64,000 nt of DNA from Planctomycetaceae bacterium (GTDB taxonomy: Bacteria; Planctomycetota; Planctomycetia; Planctomycetales; Planctomycetaceae), in assembly GCA_014762625.1 (NCBI GenBank), contig JABURQ010000140.1, positions 1-64,000 of the forward strand. Reading direction: 5' to 3'. A program made the position numbers and the translations under genes. The first letter of the stretch is position 1; the number at the start of each line of letters is the position of its first letter. The notes beneath the pieces were generated by a model. It made no database searches. It saw only the letters and a list, made by a program, of their open reading frames with translations, and was not told the DNA's origin. Shown here in pieces: positions 40,756-49,209 of this stretch.

Positions 40756-42227
40756 TCGCCATGCACAACTCGCACGACAATATGACGCCCCTGGGACGTT
40801 CGTTTCTGGATCGTCGCGATTTTTTGGGCCAGACCCTGACCGGGTTGTCGTCGGTGGCGTTGACTTCGTTACTCGATCAGGATCGGCTGCTGGCGGAGGG
40901 GCCGAAAATCGACCCCCGACATCCGCACGCACCCCGAGAGGGACACTACGACGCCCAGGCGAAAAACGTTCTCGTCATCTTTTGTGCGGGAGCCTGCAGT
41001 CAGCTCGAAACCTACGACTACAAACCGGCTCTCATCAAGCACGATGGCCAGCCCTTTGAAGGAGGACCGCCGGTCACCTTTCAGGGGCCGGCCGGAAATC
41101 TCGCCCGCCCGCAATATGAATTCCGTCCGCGGGGTGAAACCGGCAAGATGGTCTCCGACATGATTCCCCATCTGGGGGACATCGTCGATGACATCTCCTT
41201 CATTCACACGCTGACCAGCAAATCCAATACGCACGGCCCCGCGGAAAACTTTCTCTCGACCGGATTCATTCTCGACGGTTTTCCCAGTATGGGAGCCTGG
41301 ACCACTTACGCTCTCGGAACGGAAAACCAGAATCTTCCCGCGTTCGTTGCCATTCCCGATCCCCGCGGCGTTCCGCAGGCCAGCGTCAACAACTGGGGAC
41401 CCGGGTTTCTGCCGGCCGTGTTTCAGGGAACGCCGTTCAGTACGACCGAGCCGATCCGCAATCTCCAGCCCCCCACGTCGGTATCCGACCAACAGGATCA
41501 AACAGCCCGCGACCTGCTCAAGCTGATCAATCGGGAGCATCTCAAACGGAATCCGGGCGACAGCGACCTAGCGGCCCGCATCGCCAGTTACGAGCTCGCC
41601 GCCCGCATGCAGCTTTCGGTCCCCGAGATCAGCGACCTCTCAACCGAAACGAAAGAAACGCTGAAGCTCTACGGAGCCGATTCCAACAACGAAAACAAAG
41701 CCGCCTTTGCGCGGAACTGCATTCTGGCGAGGCGACTCATCGAATCGGGAGTCCGCTTCGTGCAACTCTTCAACGGTGCCTACGCAAGCGGTGGGGCGCT
41801 CAACTGGGACGGCCATCAGAAACTCAAGGAACAGTACGACGTTCACGCCGAGATTATGGATCAACCGGCAGCCGCACTCTTCAAAGACATGAAGCAGCGC
41901 GGTTTACTGGACGACACGCTGGTCGTTTGGTGTACCGAATTCGGTCGCATGCCGATGTTCCAGAAAGGGGCCAAAGGTCGCGACCACAACCCGCAAGGCT
42001 TTACCGCCTGGCTCGGCGGCGCGGGCATCCAACCGGGTGTTTCGTACGGCCAGACCGACGAACTCGGCTTCAAAGCGGTCGAGGATGTTTCCAGCGTTCA
42101 CGATCTGCACGCCACCATGTTGCACCTTCTCGGTCTCGACCACACGCGGCTCACCTACCGTCATAACGGTCTCGACCGACGTCTGACCGACGTCCACGGC
42201 CACGTCGTCAAAGAGATCCTGAGTTGA
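40752..42227 (+). CDS. DUF1501 protein with Tat-type signal (second copy)
   Basis: Partner of the preceding gene, overlapping it by 4 bp (GTGA); an ATG nine bases later is an alternative start. 491 residues with a twin-arginine signal ([20 protein letters not shown]). The DUF1501 landmarks mirror the first copy: [15 protein letters not shown] at the start, [16 protein letters not shown] in the middle and [11 protein letters not shown] with GRDHNPQGF near the end. It converges with the 2-hydroxyacid dehydrogenase gene, with 19 bp between stops. Confidence 0.9.
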   Translation: MIAMHNSHDNMTPLGRSFLDRRDFLGQTLTGLSSVALTSLLDQDRLLAEGPKIDPRHPHAPREGHYDAQAKNVLVIFCAGACSQLETYDYKPALIKHDGQPFEGGPPVTFQGPAGNLARPQYEFRPRGETGKMVSDMIPHLGDIVDDISFIHTLTSKSNTHGPAENFLSTGFILDGFPSMGAWTTYALGTENQNLPAFVAIPDPRGVPQASVNNWGPGFLPAVFQGTPFSTTEPIRNLQPPTSVSDQQDQTARDLLKLINREHLKRNPGDSDLAARIASYELAARMQLSVPEISDLSTETKETLKLYGADSNNENKAAFARNCILARRLIESGVRFVQLFNGAYASGGALNWDGHQKLKEQYDVHAEIMDQPAAALFKDMKQRGLLDDTLVVWCTEFGRMPMFQKGAKGRDHNPQGFTAWLGGAGIQPGVSYGQTDELGFKAVEDVSSVHDLHATMLHLLGLDHTRLTYRHNGLDRRLTDVHGHVVKEILS

Positions 42228-42246
42228 TTCGTTTCCCGGTCCGGAT

Positions 42247-43383
42247 TCACGCCAGACCGTTGGTCAGATCCTCGCCCCGTTTCCCGTCAAGATATTCGCC
42301 GATATTTTCCAACGTGGTCTCGGCAATGTTGGCCAGCGCTTCGCGAGTGAGAAACGCCTGATGCGAGGTAACGACGACGTTACTGAAACTCATCAACCGA
42401 GCCAGGACGTCGTCATCCATGATGCGGCTGGAATAGTCGTGGAAGAAGATGCCCGCTTCCTCTTCGTAGACGTCAAGTCCCGCCGAACCGATCTTCTTCG
42501 ACTTCAGGCCTTCGATTAACTCTCGCGTATCGACCAGTCCCCCGCGACTGGTGTTGATGAGCATCACTCCATCCTTCATCGACTCGATCGTCTCCTTATT
42601 GATCATGTGATGCGTTTCGTCGGTGAGAGGAACGTGCAGGGTAATCATATCCGACTCGGTTAATACTTGCTCGAGTTCGACATATTTCGCGTTCGGGTTC
42701 TGTTCCACCTCTTCGTGCGGGTACTTATCGTTCGCCAGCACCCGACAACCAAATCCACAGAGAATCTCAATCACGCAACGACCGATCTTCCCCGTCCCGA
42801 TGACTCCCGCCGTCTTGCCATGCATATCGAAGCCGGTAAGACCGTCCAACACAAACGACCCGGCTCTGTTTCTCAGATAGGCCCGATGCAGATGACGATT
42901 GAGCATCAGCATCAACCCCAGCGTATGCTCGGCGACCGCGTGCGGCGAATAGGCGGGAACGCGCACGACGGAGATGTTGTGTTCCTTGCAGGCATCCAGA
43001 TCGACGTTGTTGAAACCGGCGCACCGTAACGCAATCAACTCGACGCCATGCTTCGAGAGAAGTTTCACGACTTCCGCATCGACCGTGTCATTCACGAACA
43101 CACAAACGACCTTGAATCCGTCCGCGGAGGACGCCGTGTGGGCGTTCAACGAAAACTCAAAGTTCTCGATGGCGTATCGATCCTGGTTCTTCTGGTCGAA
43201 AGAGTCGATTTCGTACGACCTGGCATCAAAGAAGGCGATTTTCAGTCGTCCGTCTTCATCGAATCCGTCCGGTTCTTCCGCCTGCTCCAACGACTTCATC
43301 AATCGATCGTAAAGCGAGATATCCAACCCGCCAATTTTGTTGAGGGTGTCGTAGAATTTTTGAAGTCGTTCCTGATCGTTCAT
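42247..43383 (-). CDS. 2-hydroxyacid dehydrogenase, D-lactate dehydrogenase type
   Basis: Cytosolic NAD-dependent reductase of 378 residues. The NAD-binding motif GTGKIG lies at 196-201 and the substrate Arg in NTSRGG (R280). A catalytic Glu follows in DVYEEE, and the catalytic His is H341 in TSHQAF. It converts 2-keto acids such as pyruvate to D-2-hydroxy acids. Compared with the usual ~330 residues it has an N-terminal extension of about 46 residues (MNDQERLQKFYDTL...), seemingly helical and of unknown purpose. It stands alone between two blocks of plus-strand genes. Confidence 0.88.
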   Translation of the reverse strand: MNDQERLQKFYDTLNKIGGLDISLYDRLMKSLEQAEEPDGFDEDGRLKIAFFDARSYEIDSFDQKNQDRYAIENFEFSLNAHTASSADGFKVVCVFVNDTVDAEVVKLLSKHGVELIALRCAGFNNVDLDACKEHNISVVRVPAYSPHAVAEHTLGLMLMLNRHLHRAYLRNRAGSFVLDGLTGFDMHGKTAGVIGTGKIGRCVIEILCGFGCRVLANDKYPHEEVEQNPNAKYVELEQVLTESDMITLHVPLTDETHHMINKETIESMKDGVMLINTSRGGLVDTRELIEGLKSKKIGSAGLDVYEEEAGIFFHDYSSRIMDDDVLARLMSFSNVVVTSHQAFLTREALANIAETTLENIGEYLDGKRGEDLTNGLA

Positions 43384-43610
43384 TGATGAATACCCATGGG
43401 TGATAAATCGAGTAGGTCTGCATTTTATCGTAAGGATTTCCTAAACTTTCTCAAATAAGGTCGTCAATGAAACATTGAATCGAGCGATGACGGGTCTCAA
43501 TTCCATTCTGAGAAAGATCTCCGGCGAAGACTTTTTTTTGAAACCGTGTTCCCTTCGAACGAGTACGATAGGCGGTATCGCATTCCACTCTCCATTTCAG
43601 GACGTCGCTC

Positions 43611-45371
43611 ATGTTCGGTACGCGCCTTCTCGTATTCCTCTCTTCAATTCCCCTGATACTGGCATCGACCCAGCTGTCGGCGGTTGAGCGACCGACCGAA
43701 ATTCTGCCGGCGTCGACGGTCATTTATGTAGAAATCGCACAACCGAAGGAAACGATCGAAACGATTCTCAATCATCGGGTCGCCGAAAAGGTCCGCGCAC
43801 ATCCCGCTTATCAGCAGGCAACCCAAACTCCCCAGTACAAGCAGTTTCAAACGGTCCTCAAATTCGTCGAGAGTCAATTGGGGATGAAGTGGCTGGAAGC
43901 GATCGACAAGCTGACGCAGGGGGGAGTCAGTTTTGCGTTCGATGCTCAGACCCAGGGAGTTGCGCTGATCTTTGAAGCGGAATCGGCGGAATCCCTTGAG
44001 GATTTGAGAGAGAAAGTCATGCAGTTTGTGCGGCAGGATGCTGAGAATAAGGGGAACGAAGACCCTTACGAAGAACATGCGTATCGAGAGATTCCCGTTT
44101 ATAAAACCAAACAGGGGCTGCTGACGACGTATCAGAATTGGTTGGTGATGGTCAATAAGCCCGAGCTGGGACGTCAACTGCTGGACGGTTTGCTCGATGG
44201 TGCCCGGAATTCGCTCGCGGAACAGGAGAATTTTCAACGGGCTTCTGCTACTGCCGATAACAAAATCATCTGGGGCTACGCGAATCTGGAAACGATCCGC
44301 GATTCGGGTGTGGCTGAGAAAGCTTTTGCGGGGAAAGCCGACGATCCGGGGGCGGAATTGATTTTCGGCGGTGTCCTGGAGATTCTCCCCCATGCTGCTT
44401 ACGTCACAGCCTCGTTGGATGGTTTGCCCGAACAGCTTCAACTGAGCGTTTCGCTGCCGTTTCAGTCGGATTGGATCTCGGCAGAACGAGAACATTATTT
44501 TGGTCCGGAGGCGAAAGGAGAAGTGACGACGGGCCGCTACTTTGGAGAATCGATTGCTTCGCTGTCGGTCTATCGAAACGTCTCTGAGATGTGGTTGCGG
44601 GCCGGAGATTTATTCAATGAGAAGATCAATGAGCAATTCGCCAAAGCCGATACGACGTTGACCACGCTCTTCTCCGGAAAAGATTTTGGAGAGGATATCC
44701 TGGCGGCGATTTCTCCCGAGATGCAGGTCGTGGTCTCCCGGCAGGAGTTCTCGGCGGACCGGCCAACACCCGAGATCAAACTGCCGGCGTTCGGGTTGGT
44801 CACACGTCTGAAAACGCCCGAACAAACGACGCCCGAGTTCCAGCGGATTTTTATGAGTTTCATCGGTTTCTTGAACGTGGCGGGCGGAGCCGAGGGCCGA
44901 CCCCAACTCGATTTGAATCTCGAATCTCTGGAAGAGGGACGGATTGTGAGCACGCGGTTTGTCCCTCTGGCGAGTCAGGAACTCGAGGAGCAAAACAGTA
45001 TCGCTTACAACTTTTCTCCCACCCTGGCTTTCCAGAACGATTTATTCATTCTCTCCTCAACCACCGAGCTGGCGCGGGGATTACTCGCTTCCAAAGAAAT
45101 ACCGATCGAACTCGGTTCAGAAGTCGATCCGGCAGCGCGGATCAACACCGCTCTCAATTTGAATGCCGAGGGAATTCGTCGTGCCTTAGAGGACAACCGC
45201 GAACACTTGATTTCCAAAAACATACTGGAAAAAGGCCATTCCCGTGAAGAAGCGGAGGGAGAAATTGGAGTGCTGTTCGAAATTCTGAGGATCTTTCAGT
45301 CCGCCGGACTTCAGGTGCTGACCACCGATCAGACTTTCCAGGCGAGATTGAATTTCACGTTCGCGGAATAA
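43611..45371 (+). CDS. Secreted protein of unknown function in DUF1800/DUF1501 operon
   Basis: Exported protein of 586 residues that I do not recognise beyond its style. It has a signal peptide (LLVFLSSIPLILASTQLSA) and a mature start EILPASTVIYVEIAQP. That opening, plus repeated statements of the type FAKADTTLTTLFSGKDFGEDIL, resembles a family of large planctomycete secreted proteins without assigned role (DUF3352-like in style). No cysteines for haem, no transmembrane helix. It is only 22 bp upstream of the DUF1800 gene and has an AGGA ribosome binding site, so it heads a three-gene operon. Confidence 0.72.
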   Translation: MFGTRLLVFLSSIPLILASTQLSAVERPTEILPASTVIYVEIAQPKETIETILNHRVAEKVRAHPAYQQATQTPQYKQFQTVLKFVESQLGMKWLEAIDKLTQGGVSFAFDAQTQGVALIFEAESAESLEDLREKVMQFVRQDAENKGNEDPYEEHAYREIPVYKTKQGLLTTYQNWLVMVNKPELGRQLLDGLLDGARNSLAEQENFQRASATADNKIIWGYANLETIRDSGVAEKAFAGKADDPGAELIFGGVLEILPHAAYVTASLDGLPEQLQLSVSLPFQSDWISAEREHYFGPEAKGEVTTGRYFGESIASLSVYRNVSEMWLRAGDLFNEKINEQFAKADTTLTTLFSGKDFGEDILAAISPEMQVVVSRQEFSADRPTPEIKLPAFGLVTRLKTPEQTTPEFQRIFMSFIGFLNVAGGAEGRPQLDLNLESLEEGRIVSTRFVPLASQELEEQNSIAYNFSPTLAFQNDLFILSSTTELARGLLASKEIPIELGSEVDPAARINTALNLNAEGIRRALEDNREHLISKNILEKGHSREEAEGEIGVLFEILRIFQSAGLQVLTTDQTFQARLNFTFAE

Positions 45372-45393
45372 AACCGGTCGAGGAGCCGAGATC

Positions 45394-46743
45394 ATGACGA
45401 TTCACGCACAGATCGATCCCCAATGGGCCTGGAGTCCCGTTCAACCCGACGAATGGACTCTCCGTAAAGCCGCTCATCTCTATCGACGCGGCGGATTTTC
45501 CGCATCCGCCGAGCAACTCTCCCAAGCAACCAGGCTCACACCTCATGAGGCCGTGCGGGGACTCATTGAGGCGACCGAAGAATCCACCACTCAATACGAG
45601 ACTCTCGCGAATAGTGTGCTGGCGACCGGAAACGCCGACAACCTGACGGCCTGGTGGATGTATCGACTGCTGCATACGGCGGCTCCTTTGCGGGAAAAGC
45701 TGACGCTCTTCTGGCACGGACATTTCGCCACCAGTGCCGAAAAAGTGACCGATTCTCAACTGATGTATCAGCAGAATGTGCTTCTGCGAGAACATGCCCT
45801 CGGAAATTTCGGGGCGTTATTGCACGAGATTTCGCGCGATCCGGCGATGTTGCTGTATCTCGATTCCGCCTCGAATCGGAAAGCGCACCCGAATGAGAAT
45901 TACGCTCGAGAAATTATGGAGTTGTTCTGTCTGGGGGAAGGCAATTACACCGAACAGGATATCCGCGAACTGGCCCGCTGTTTTACCGGTTGGGAAGTCC
46001 GTGCGAAGCGATTCCGTTTCAATCGATACCAGCACGATAACGGCGAGAAAACCATTTTCGGTCAGACGGGGGACTTCAGCGGAGACGACGGTATCGATCT
46101 CGTATTAGCCCAACCGTCGGGACCGGAGTTCCTCTGTACCAAGCTCGTGAAATTTTTTGTGGCGGATGAGCCGTCTCCTTCCACCGAACTGATCGCCCCA
46201 TTGGCGCAGGAGTTTCGCGACAGCGGCTTGCAGATTCGTTCGGTGATCGACCGTATCCTGAACAGCAACTATTTTTTCTCGGAACAGGTAATCGGTCGCA
46301 AAGTACGTTCGCCGGTCGAGTACGCGGTCGGTTTGTTGCGAACGCTCGAAGGATCGACCAATTTCTACGACCTAGCCGCTCGTCTCGATGACCTCGGACA
46401 GAAACTGTTCTTTCCTCCGAATGTGAAAGGTTGGGAAGGCGGTCGTACCTGGATCAACTCATCCACGCTGTTGGCGCGTGCGAATCTCGTTCGCGATCTG
46501 CTCGACCGCGAAGAGACTCGCTTTGCCGGCGGGGGTATGGTCGATCTGTGTGATAAGCACGAATTAAAAAGTCCTGCCGAAGTTGTGGACTGGCTGCAAG
46601 CGAACTTGCTCGCCGTCGAACTGTCTCCCGACGTCCGCTCCGGACTGGTCCGAAAACTGGAGTCGGGGACCGAGCCGCGTGAACGACGTCTGCGACAGGT
46701 CGTCTACCTGATCTGTACCATGCCGGAGTTCCAACTCAGTTGA
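45394..46743 (+). CDS. DUF1800 protein
   Basis: Protein of 449 residues with the DUF1800 landmarks: TLRKAAHLYRRGGFSAS near the N-terminus, REKLTLFWHGHFATS, NENYAREIMELFCLGEGNY, and LARCFTGWEV, continuing to PPNVKGWEGGRTWI. No signal peptide is obvious, which is common for this family when the partner DUF1501 protein carries the Tat signal; a complex exported together is possible (inference). A good AGGAG precedes the ATG. It overlaps the next reading frame by four bases if a TTG start is used there. The biochemical function is unknown. Confidence 0.9.
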   Translation: MTIHAQIDPQWAWSPVQPDEWTLRKAAHLYRRGGFSASAEQLSQATRLTPHEAVRGLIEATEESTTQYETLANSVLATGNADNLTAWWMYRLLHTAAPLREKLTLFWHGHFATSAEKVTDSQLMYQQNVLLREHALGNFGALLHEISRDPAMLLYLDSASNRKAHPNENYAREIMELFCLGEGNYTEQDIRELARCFTGWEVRAKRFRFNRYQHDNGEKTIFGQTGDFSGDDGIDLVLAQPSGPEFLCTKLVKFFVADEPSPSTELIAPLAQEFRDSGLQIRSVIDRILNSNYFFSEQVIGRKVRSPVEYAVGLLRTLEGSTNFYDLAARLDDLGQKLFFPPNVKGWEGGRTWINSSTLLARANLVRDLLDREETRFAGGGMVDLCDKHELKSPAEVVDWLQANLLAVELSPDVRSGLVRKLESGTEPRERRLRQVVYLICTMPEFQLS

Positions 46744-46757
46744 ACGGGAGATTCACG

Positions 46758-47978
46758 ATGCAATTCACTCGACGCGATTTTCTGGGCCTGACGGTCACCG
46801 GTTCGGCCATTTATGGTCTGGGATCGACGGCTCCACGCTTCCTGGCCCACGCCGCCGAACGGGCAGGTGAACAGGACCGCGTGCTGGTGGTCATCCAGTT
46901 GAGCGGTGGAAACGACGGACTCAATACCGTGATTCCATTCCGGCATGACGTGTATCGAAAAAGTCGGCCGCAATTGGCCCTCGCTGCGGATCGCGTGTTG
47001 AAAATTGACGACGAACTCGGATTTCACCCGGAACTGACGGGATTGGCCCGGCTATTGGAAGCCGGGGAACTGGCGATCGTGCAGGGAGTCGGCTATCCGA
47101 ACCCCAATCGATCTCACTTCGAGTCGATGGATATCTGGCATACCTGTCAACGTAAGACCGACCAGCGTCTGGACGGCTGGTTGGGACGCGCGATCGATCG
47201 ATTGCAGCACGAACCGTCGAGCGACGCGATTGCTCTGCATCTGGGCGAGAAAAAACAACCCTTCGCGTTGACGTCACAACACTGGCGAGTACCGTCAGTT
47301 CGCTCATTGGAACAGTTTCGACTTCAGGGCAACCAAGAGACACAAGCTCAAACGATCAAGCAACTCGTGGAGTCGAAACGATCCAACTCGAGCGATCTGC
47401 TCGATTTCGTTCAATCGAGTACGGCGACCGCCGTCGATGTCTCTCAACGCTTCGATCAGATCGGTAAATCGTACCAACCGAAGGCCGAATATCCGGAATC
47501 GGCATTGGGTCAAAAACTGAAAACAGTGGCTCAGCTGATCGATGCCGGACTGTCAACCCGCATCTACTACGTGGAGGTGGACGGCTTCGATACGCACGCC
47601 CAACAGGCTCCCGCCCACGAATCGTTATTGCGCGAGGTGGGAAATGCGTTAGCAGCCTTTACGACCGATATGGGGGGACAAGGGCAAGGAGATCGCGTGC
47701 TGTCGGTCTGTTTCAGTGAGTTCGGACGCCGCGTCCAGGAAAATGCGAGCTCGGGAACGGACCACGGGACGGCGGGTCCGATGATCCTGGCGGGTGCGAA
47801 AGTCAAAGCGGGACTCATTGGCGAACATCCCAGCCTGACGGATCTCGAACAGGGCGATCTCAAGTTCCATACCGACTTCCGCCAGGTGTACGCCGGAATT
47901 CTGGAACAGTGGCTGGAGTGCGAGAGTCCTTCCATTTTGGGAGGCGAATTCGAGCCGGTTTCCCTCATCGACGGCTGA
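46758..47978 (+). CDS. DUF1501 protein, DUF1800 partner
   Basis: Protein of 406 residues from the ATG at 46758, 14 bp after the DUF1800 stop. A twin-arginine-like start (FTRRDFLGLTVTGSAIYGLGS) indicates Tat export. This is the subtype found with DUF1800: QLSGGNDGLNTVIPF opens the domain, then NPNRSHFESMDIWH and FSEFGRRVQENASSGTDHGT. It differs from the two DUF1501 proteins paired with cytochromes and is shorter. A tRNA-Arg gene follows on the opposite strand just 11 bp after the stop. Confidence 0.9.
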   Translation: MQFTRRDFLGLTVTGSAIYGLGSTAPRFLAHAAERAGEQDRVLVVIQLSGGNDGLNTVIPFRHDVYRKSRPQLALAADRVLKIDDELGFHPELTGLARLLEAGELAIVQGVGYPNPNRSHFESMDIWHTCQRKTDQRLDGWLGRAIDRLQHEPSSDAIALHLGEKKQPFALTSQHWRVPSVRSLEQFRLQGNQETQAQTIKQLVESKRSNSSDLLDFVQSSTATAVDVSQRFDQIGKSYQPKAEYPESALGQKLKTVAQLIDAGLSTRIYYVEVDGFDTHAQQAPAHESLLREVGNALAAFTTDMGGQGQGDRVLSVCFSEFGRRVQENASSGTDHGTAGPMILAGAKVKAGLIGEHPSLTDLEQGDLKFHTDFRQVYAGILEQWLECESPSILGGEFEPVSLIDG

Positions 47979-47988
47979 CGTTGTTCAA

Positions 47989-48059
47989 TGTTTCGCTGAG
48001 GAGTCGAGCCTCATCCTGCAGCTTCGGAGGCTGCCGTGCATCCCTCACACTCGCGAAAC
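47989..48059 (-). tRNA. tRNA-Arg (CCG)
   Basis: 71 nt. Acceptor GTTTCGC/GCGAAAC is perfect, the anticodon arm GCAGC/GCTGC has loop CTCCGAA giving CCG, and the T arm TGAGG/CCTCA is perfect. Oddities: position 8 is G instead of U, and the D loop (GAGGGAT) lacks the usual A14. The 3' CCA is not encoded. Confidence 0.78.
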
Positions 48060-48124
48060 GGGGGGATAGTTTTTAGTTTTAAGTGTTGAGTTTGAAGACC
48101 TTTGACCTTGGACATCGCTGAAAG

Positions 48125-48197
48125 GGTGAACGAAGAGATTCGAACTCTTTCCTCCTGCGTCACAAGCAGGTGTGCTAACCGATCACACCACAGCCAC
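48125..48197 (-). tRNA. tRNA-His (GTG)
   Basis: 73 nt plus a G at position -1 (48198) opposite C73, the tRNA-His hallmark. The anticodon loop TTGTGAC sits on stem CCTGC/GCAGG; the T arm is AAGAG/CTCTT. The acceptor stem GTGGCTG/CGTTCAC has a C-U mismatch at pair 5-68, and position 14 is G. Confidence 0.82.
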
Positions 48198-48289
48198 CAT
48201 GTTGGTAGAAATTAGGGATTCATGAACTTGTTCAACGGATCTTTCCTGGGCTAGTTGCTAATTGCCAGTTTCTATTCAGCTTTCTTCAG

Positions 48290-48374
48290 CGGAAGGTATG
48301 AGATTCGAACTCATATCCCCTTTCGAGGCACGCGGTAGCAATGCGTTCCGGCAAACCGTATCCGGCTACCTTCC
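48290..48374 (-). tRNA. tRNA-Ser (GCT)
   Basis: 85 nt with the long variable arm of serine tRNAs (CCTC-GAAA-GGGG). Acceptor GGAAGGT/ACCTTCC is perfect, discriminator G, anticodon loop TTGCTAC. T arm ATGAG/CTCAT is perfect. One A-C mismatch closes the anticodon stem. It looks the most canonical of the cluster. Confidence 0.9.
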
Positions 48375-48765
48375 GAGTTATAGCAACTGAAAACTAGATA
48401 CTCATGCTAATTTCTAGTTACCAGTTTCTAGTTGCTAAAGTGGACCGGGTGATGTCTCAAATCGTTTTCTGCTTGAACCTCTTTTCAGTTCGCTTGTCCG
48501 ATGCGTGTTGGCTTCACGACTTCTTCTCACACAGTGCTCTTGGGGCTTTCTCATGTATCCCGAACCTCACGTTCCCGCTGCTCGGACCGATCGAACCATT
48601 CCCGATGACGAAGAACCTTTCTTATCCTGGCGGGGAAAGGTTCTGCTGGCGTTGTTGTGTTGTCTGGTCGCTTCCTCCTGTGGTTACCTGTTGAAATCTG
48701 CTTCCTCGGCTCCCGAGCAACTGCACGCTCAGCAGACTCCACTTTCCATTGATGAGTGATCAAAA
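48375..48765. other. Spacer between tRNA-Ser and tRNA-Pro
   Basis: 391 bp inside the tRNA cluster. The first ~60 bp are AT-rich with imperfect repeats of TAGTT and TTTCTAGTT; a similar TTGCTAATTGCCAGTTTCTA word lies before tRNA-Ser at 48256. The rest may hold one small plus-strand gene (48553-48759). I see no further tRNA-like fold. Confidence 0.5.
48553..48759 (+). CDS. Possible small single-pass membrane protein
   Basis: 68 codons from the ATG at 48553, with GGGG eight bases upstream. The product has an acidic N-terminus (TIPDDEEPFLSW), one hydrophobic helix (VLLALLCCLVASSCGYLL) and a polar tail. The helix ends in SSCG, which could be read as a lipobox far from the N-terminus. It lies opposite in direction to the surrounding tRNA genes. 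I do not recognise it; it may be real because its hydropathy is coherent. Confidence 0.42.
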   Translation: MYPEPHVPAARTDRTIPDDEEPFLSWRGKVLLALLCCLVASSCGYLLKSASSAPEQLHAQQTPLSIDE

Positions 48766-48838
48766 TCGGGATGACTGGATTCGAACCAGCGATCTCGTGT
48801 TTCCAAAACACGCGGGATGACCTCTTCCCTACACCCCT
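48766..48838 (-). tRNA. tRNA-Pro (TGG)
   Basis: 73 nt. The anticodon loop TTTGGAA sits on CGTGT/ACACG, D stem GGGA/TCCC, T arm GCTGG/CCAGT, acceptor AGGGGTG/CATCCCG. The first pair is an A-G mismatch where most bacterial tRNA-Pro have C1-G72. Confidence 0.82.
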
Positions 48839-48856
48839 GTGATAATTATCTTCCAG

Positions 48857-48927
48857 TACCTCGCGCGGGAGTCGAACCCCGTCTTGCGGTTTCGTAGACC
48901 GCCGTGCATCCCTCACACTCGCAAGAT
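48857..48927 (-). tRNA. tRNA-Arg (ACG), irregular
   Basis: 71 nt. The anticodon loop CTACGAA sits on a perfect GCGGT/ACCGC stem. The acceptor ATCTTGC/GCGAGGT pairs fully with two G-U wobbles. The T stem CGGGG/CCCGC has two mismatches at its base (C-C, G-G). The whole D-arm region is identical to that of tRNA-Arg(CCG), including G8, so the two Arg genes are related duplicates in their 5' halves. Confidence 0.65.
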
Positions 48928-49136
48928 GTTTTCGTTCTTTGAGCCGCATACACCCAAACATTCGACATCGCTCATACCGACACGCGTAAACGCAGTCCGC
49001 CGAGCAAAAAGCGAGGAAGAAGGACAAGTGCGCGAGAGGAAGCATCTCCTTCATGTCGGCCTACATTGACGCGGAATGTTGATTGATGTCCCTGCCGGCT
49101 CGCGCTGGCGGCTTACAATTGACTCAAATCTTCAAG

Positions 49137-49209
49137 TGGGTTGAGAGGTGCTCGAATCCTCGTCTTCCGGTCTTCAGCCGGACGCTTGAACCATCTCAGC
49201 TACCAACCC
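49137..49209 (-). tRNA. tRNA-Phe (GAA), irregular
   Basis: 73 nt. The anticodon loop CTGAAGA sits on TCCGG/CCGGA; acceptor GGGTTGG/TCAACCC. In the T arm the near-universal G53-C61 pair is replaced by A-A (GAGGA/ACCTC). This suggests a relaxed or decaying copy. Confidence 0.75.

Noticed and set aside
49094-49112. GC-rich near-palindrome GCCGGCTCGCGCTGGCGGC in the tRNA cluster
   Set aside because: Only four outer base pairs are consistent; it may be a dispersed repeat word but a single copy gives no support.
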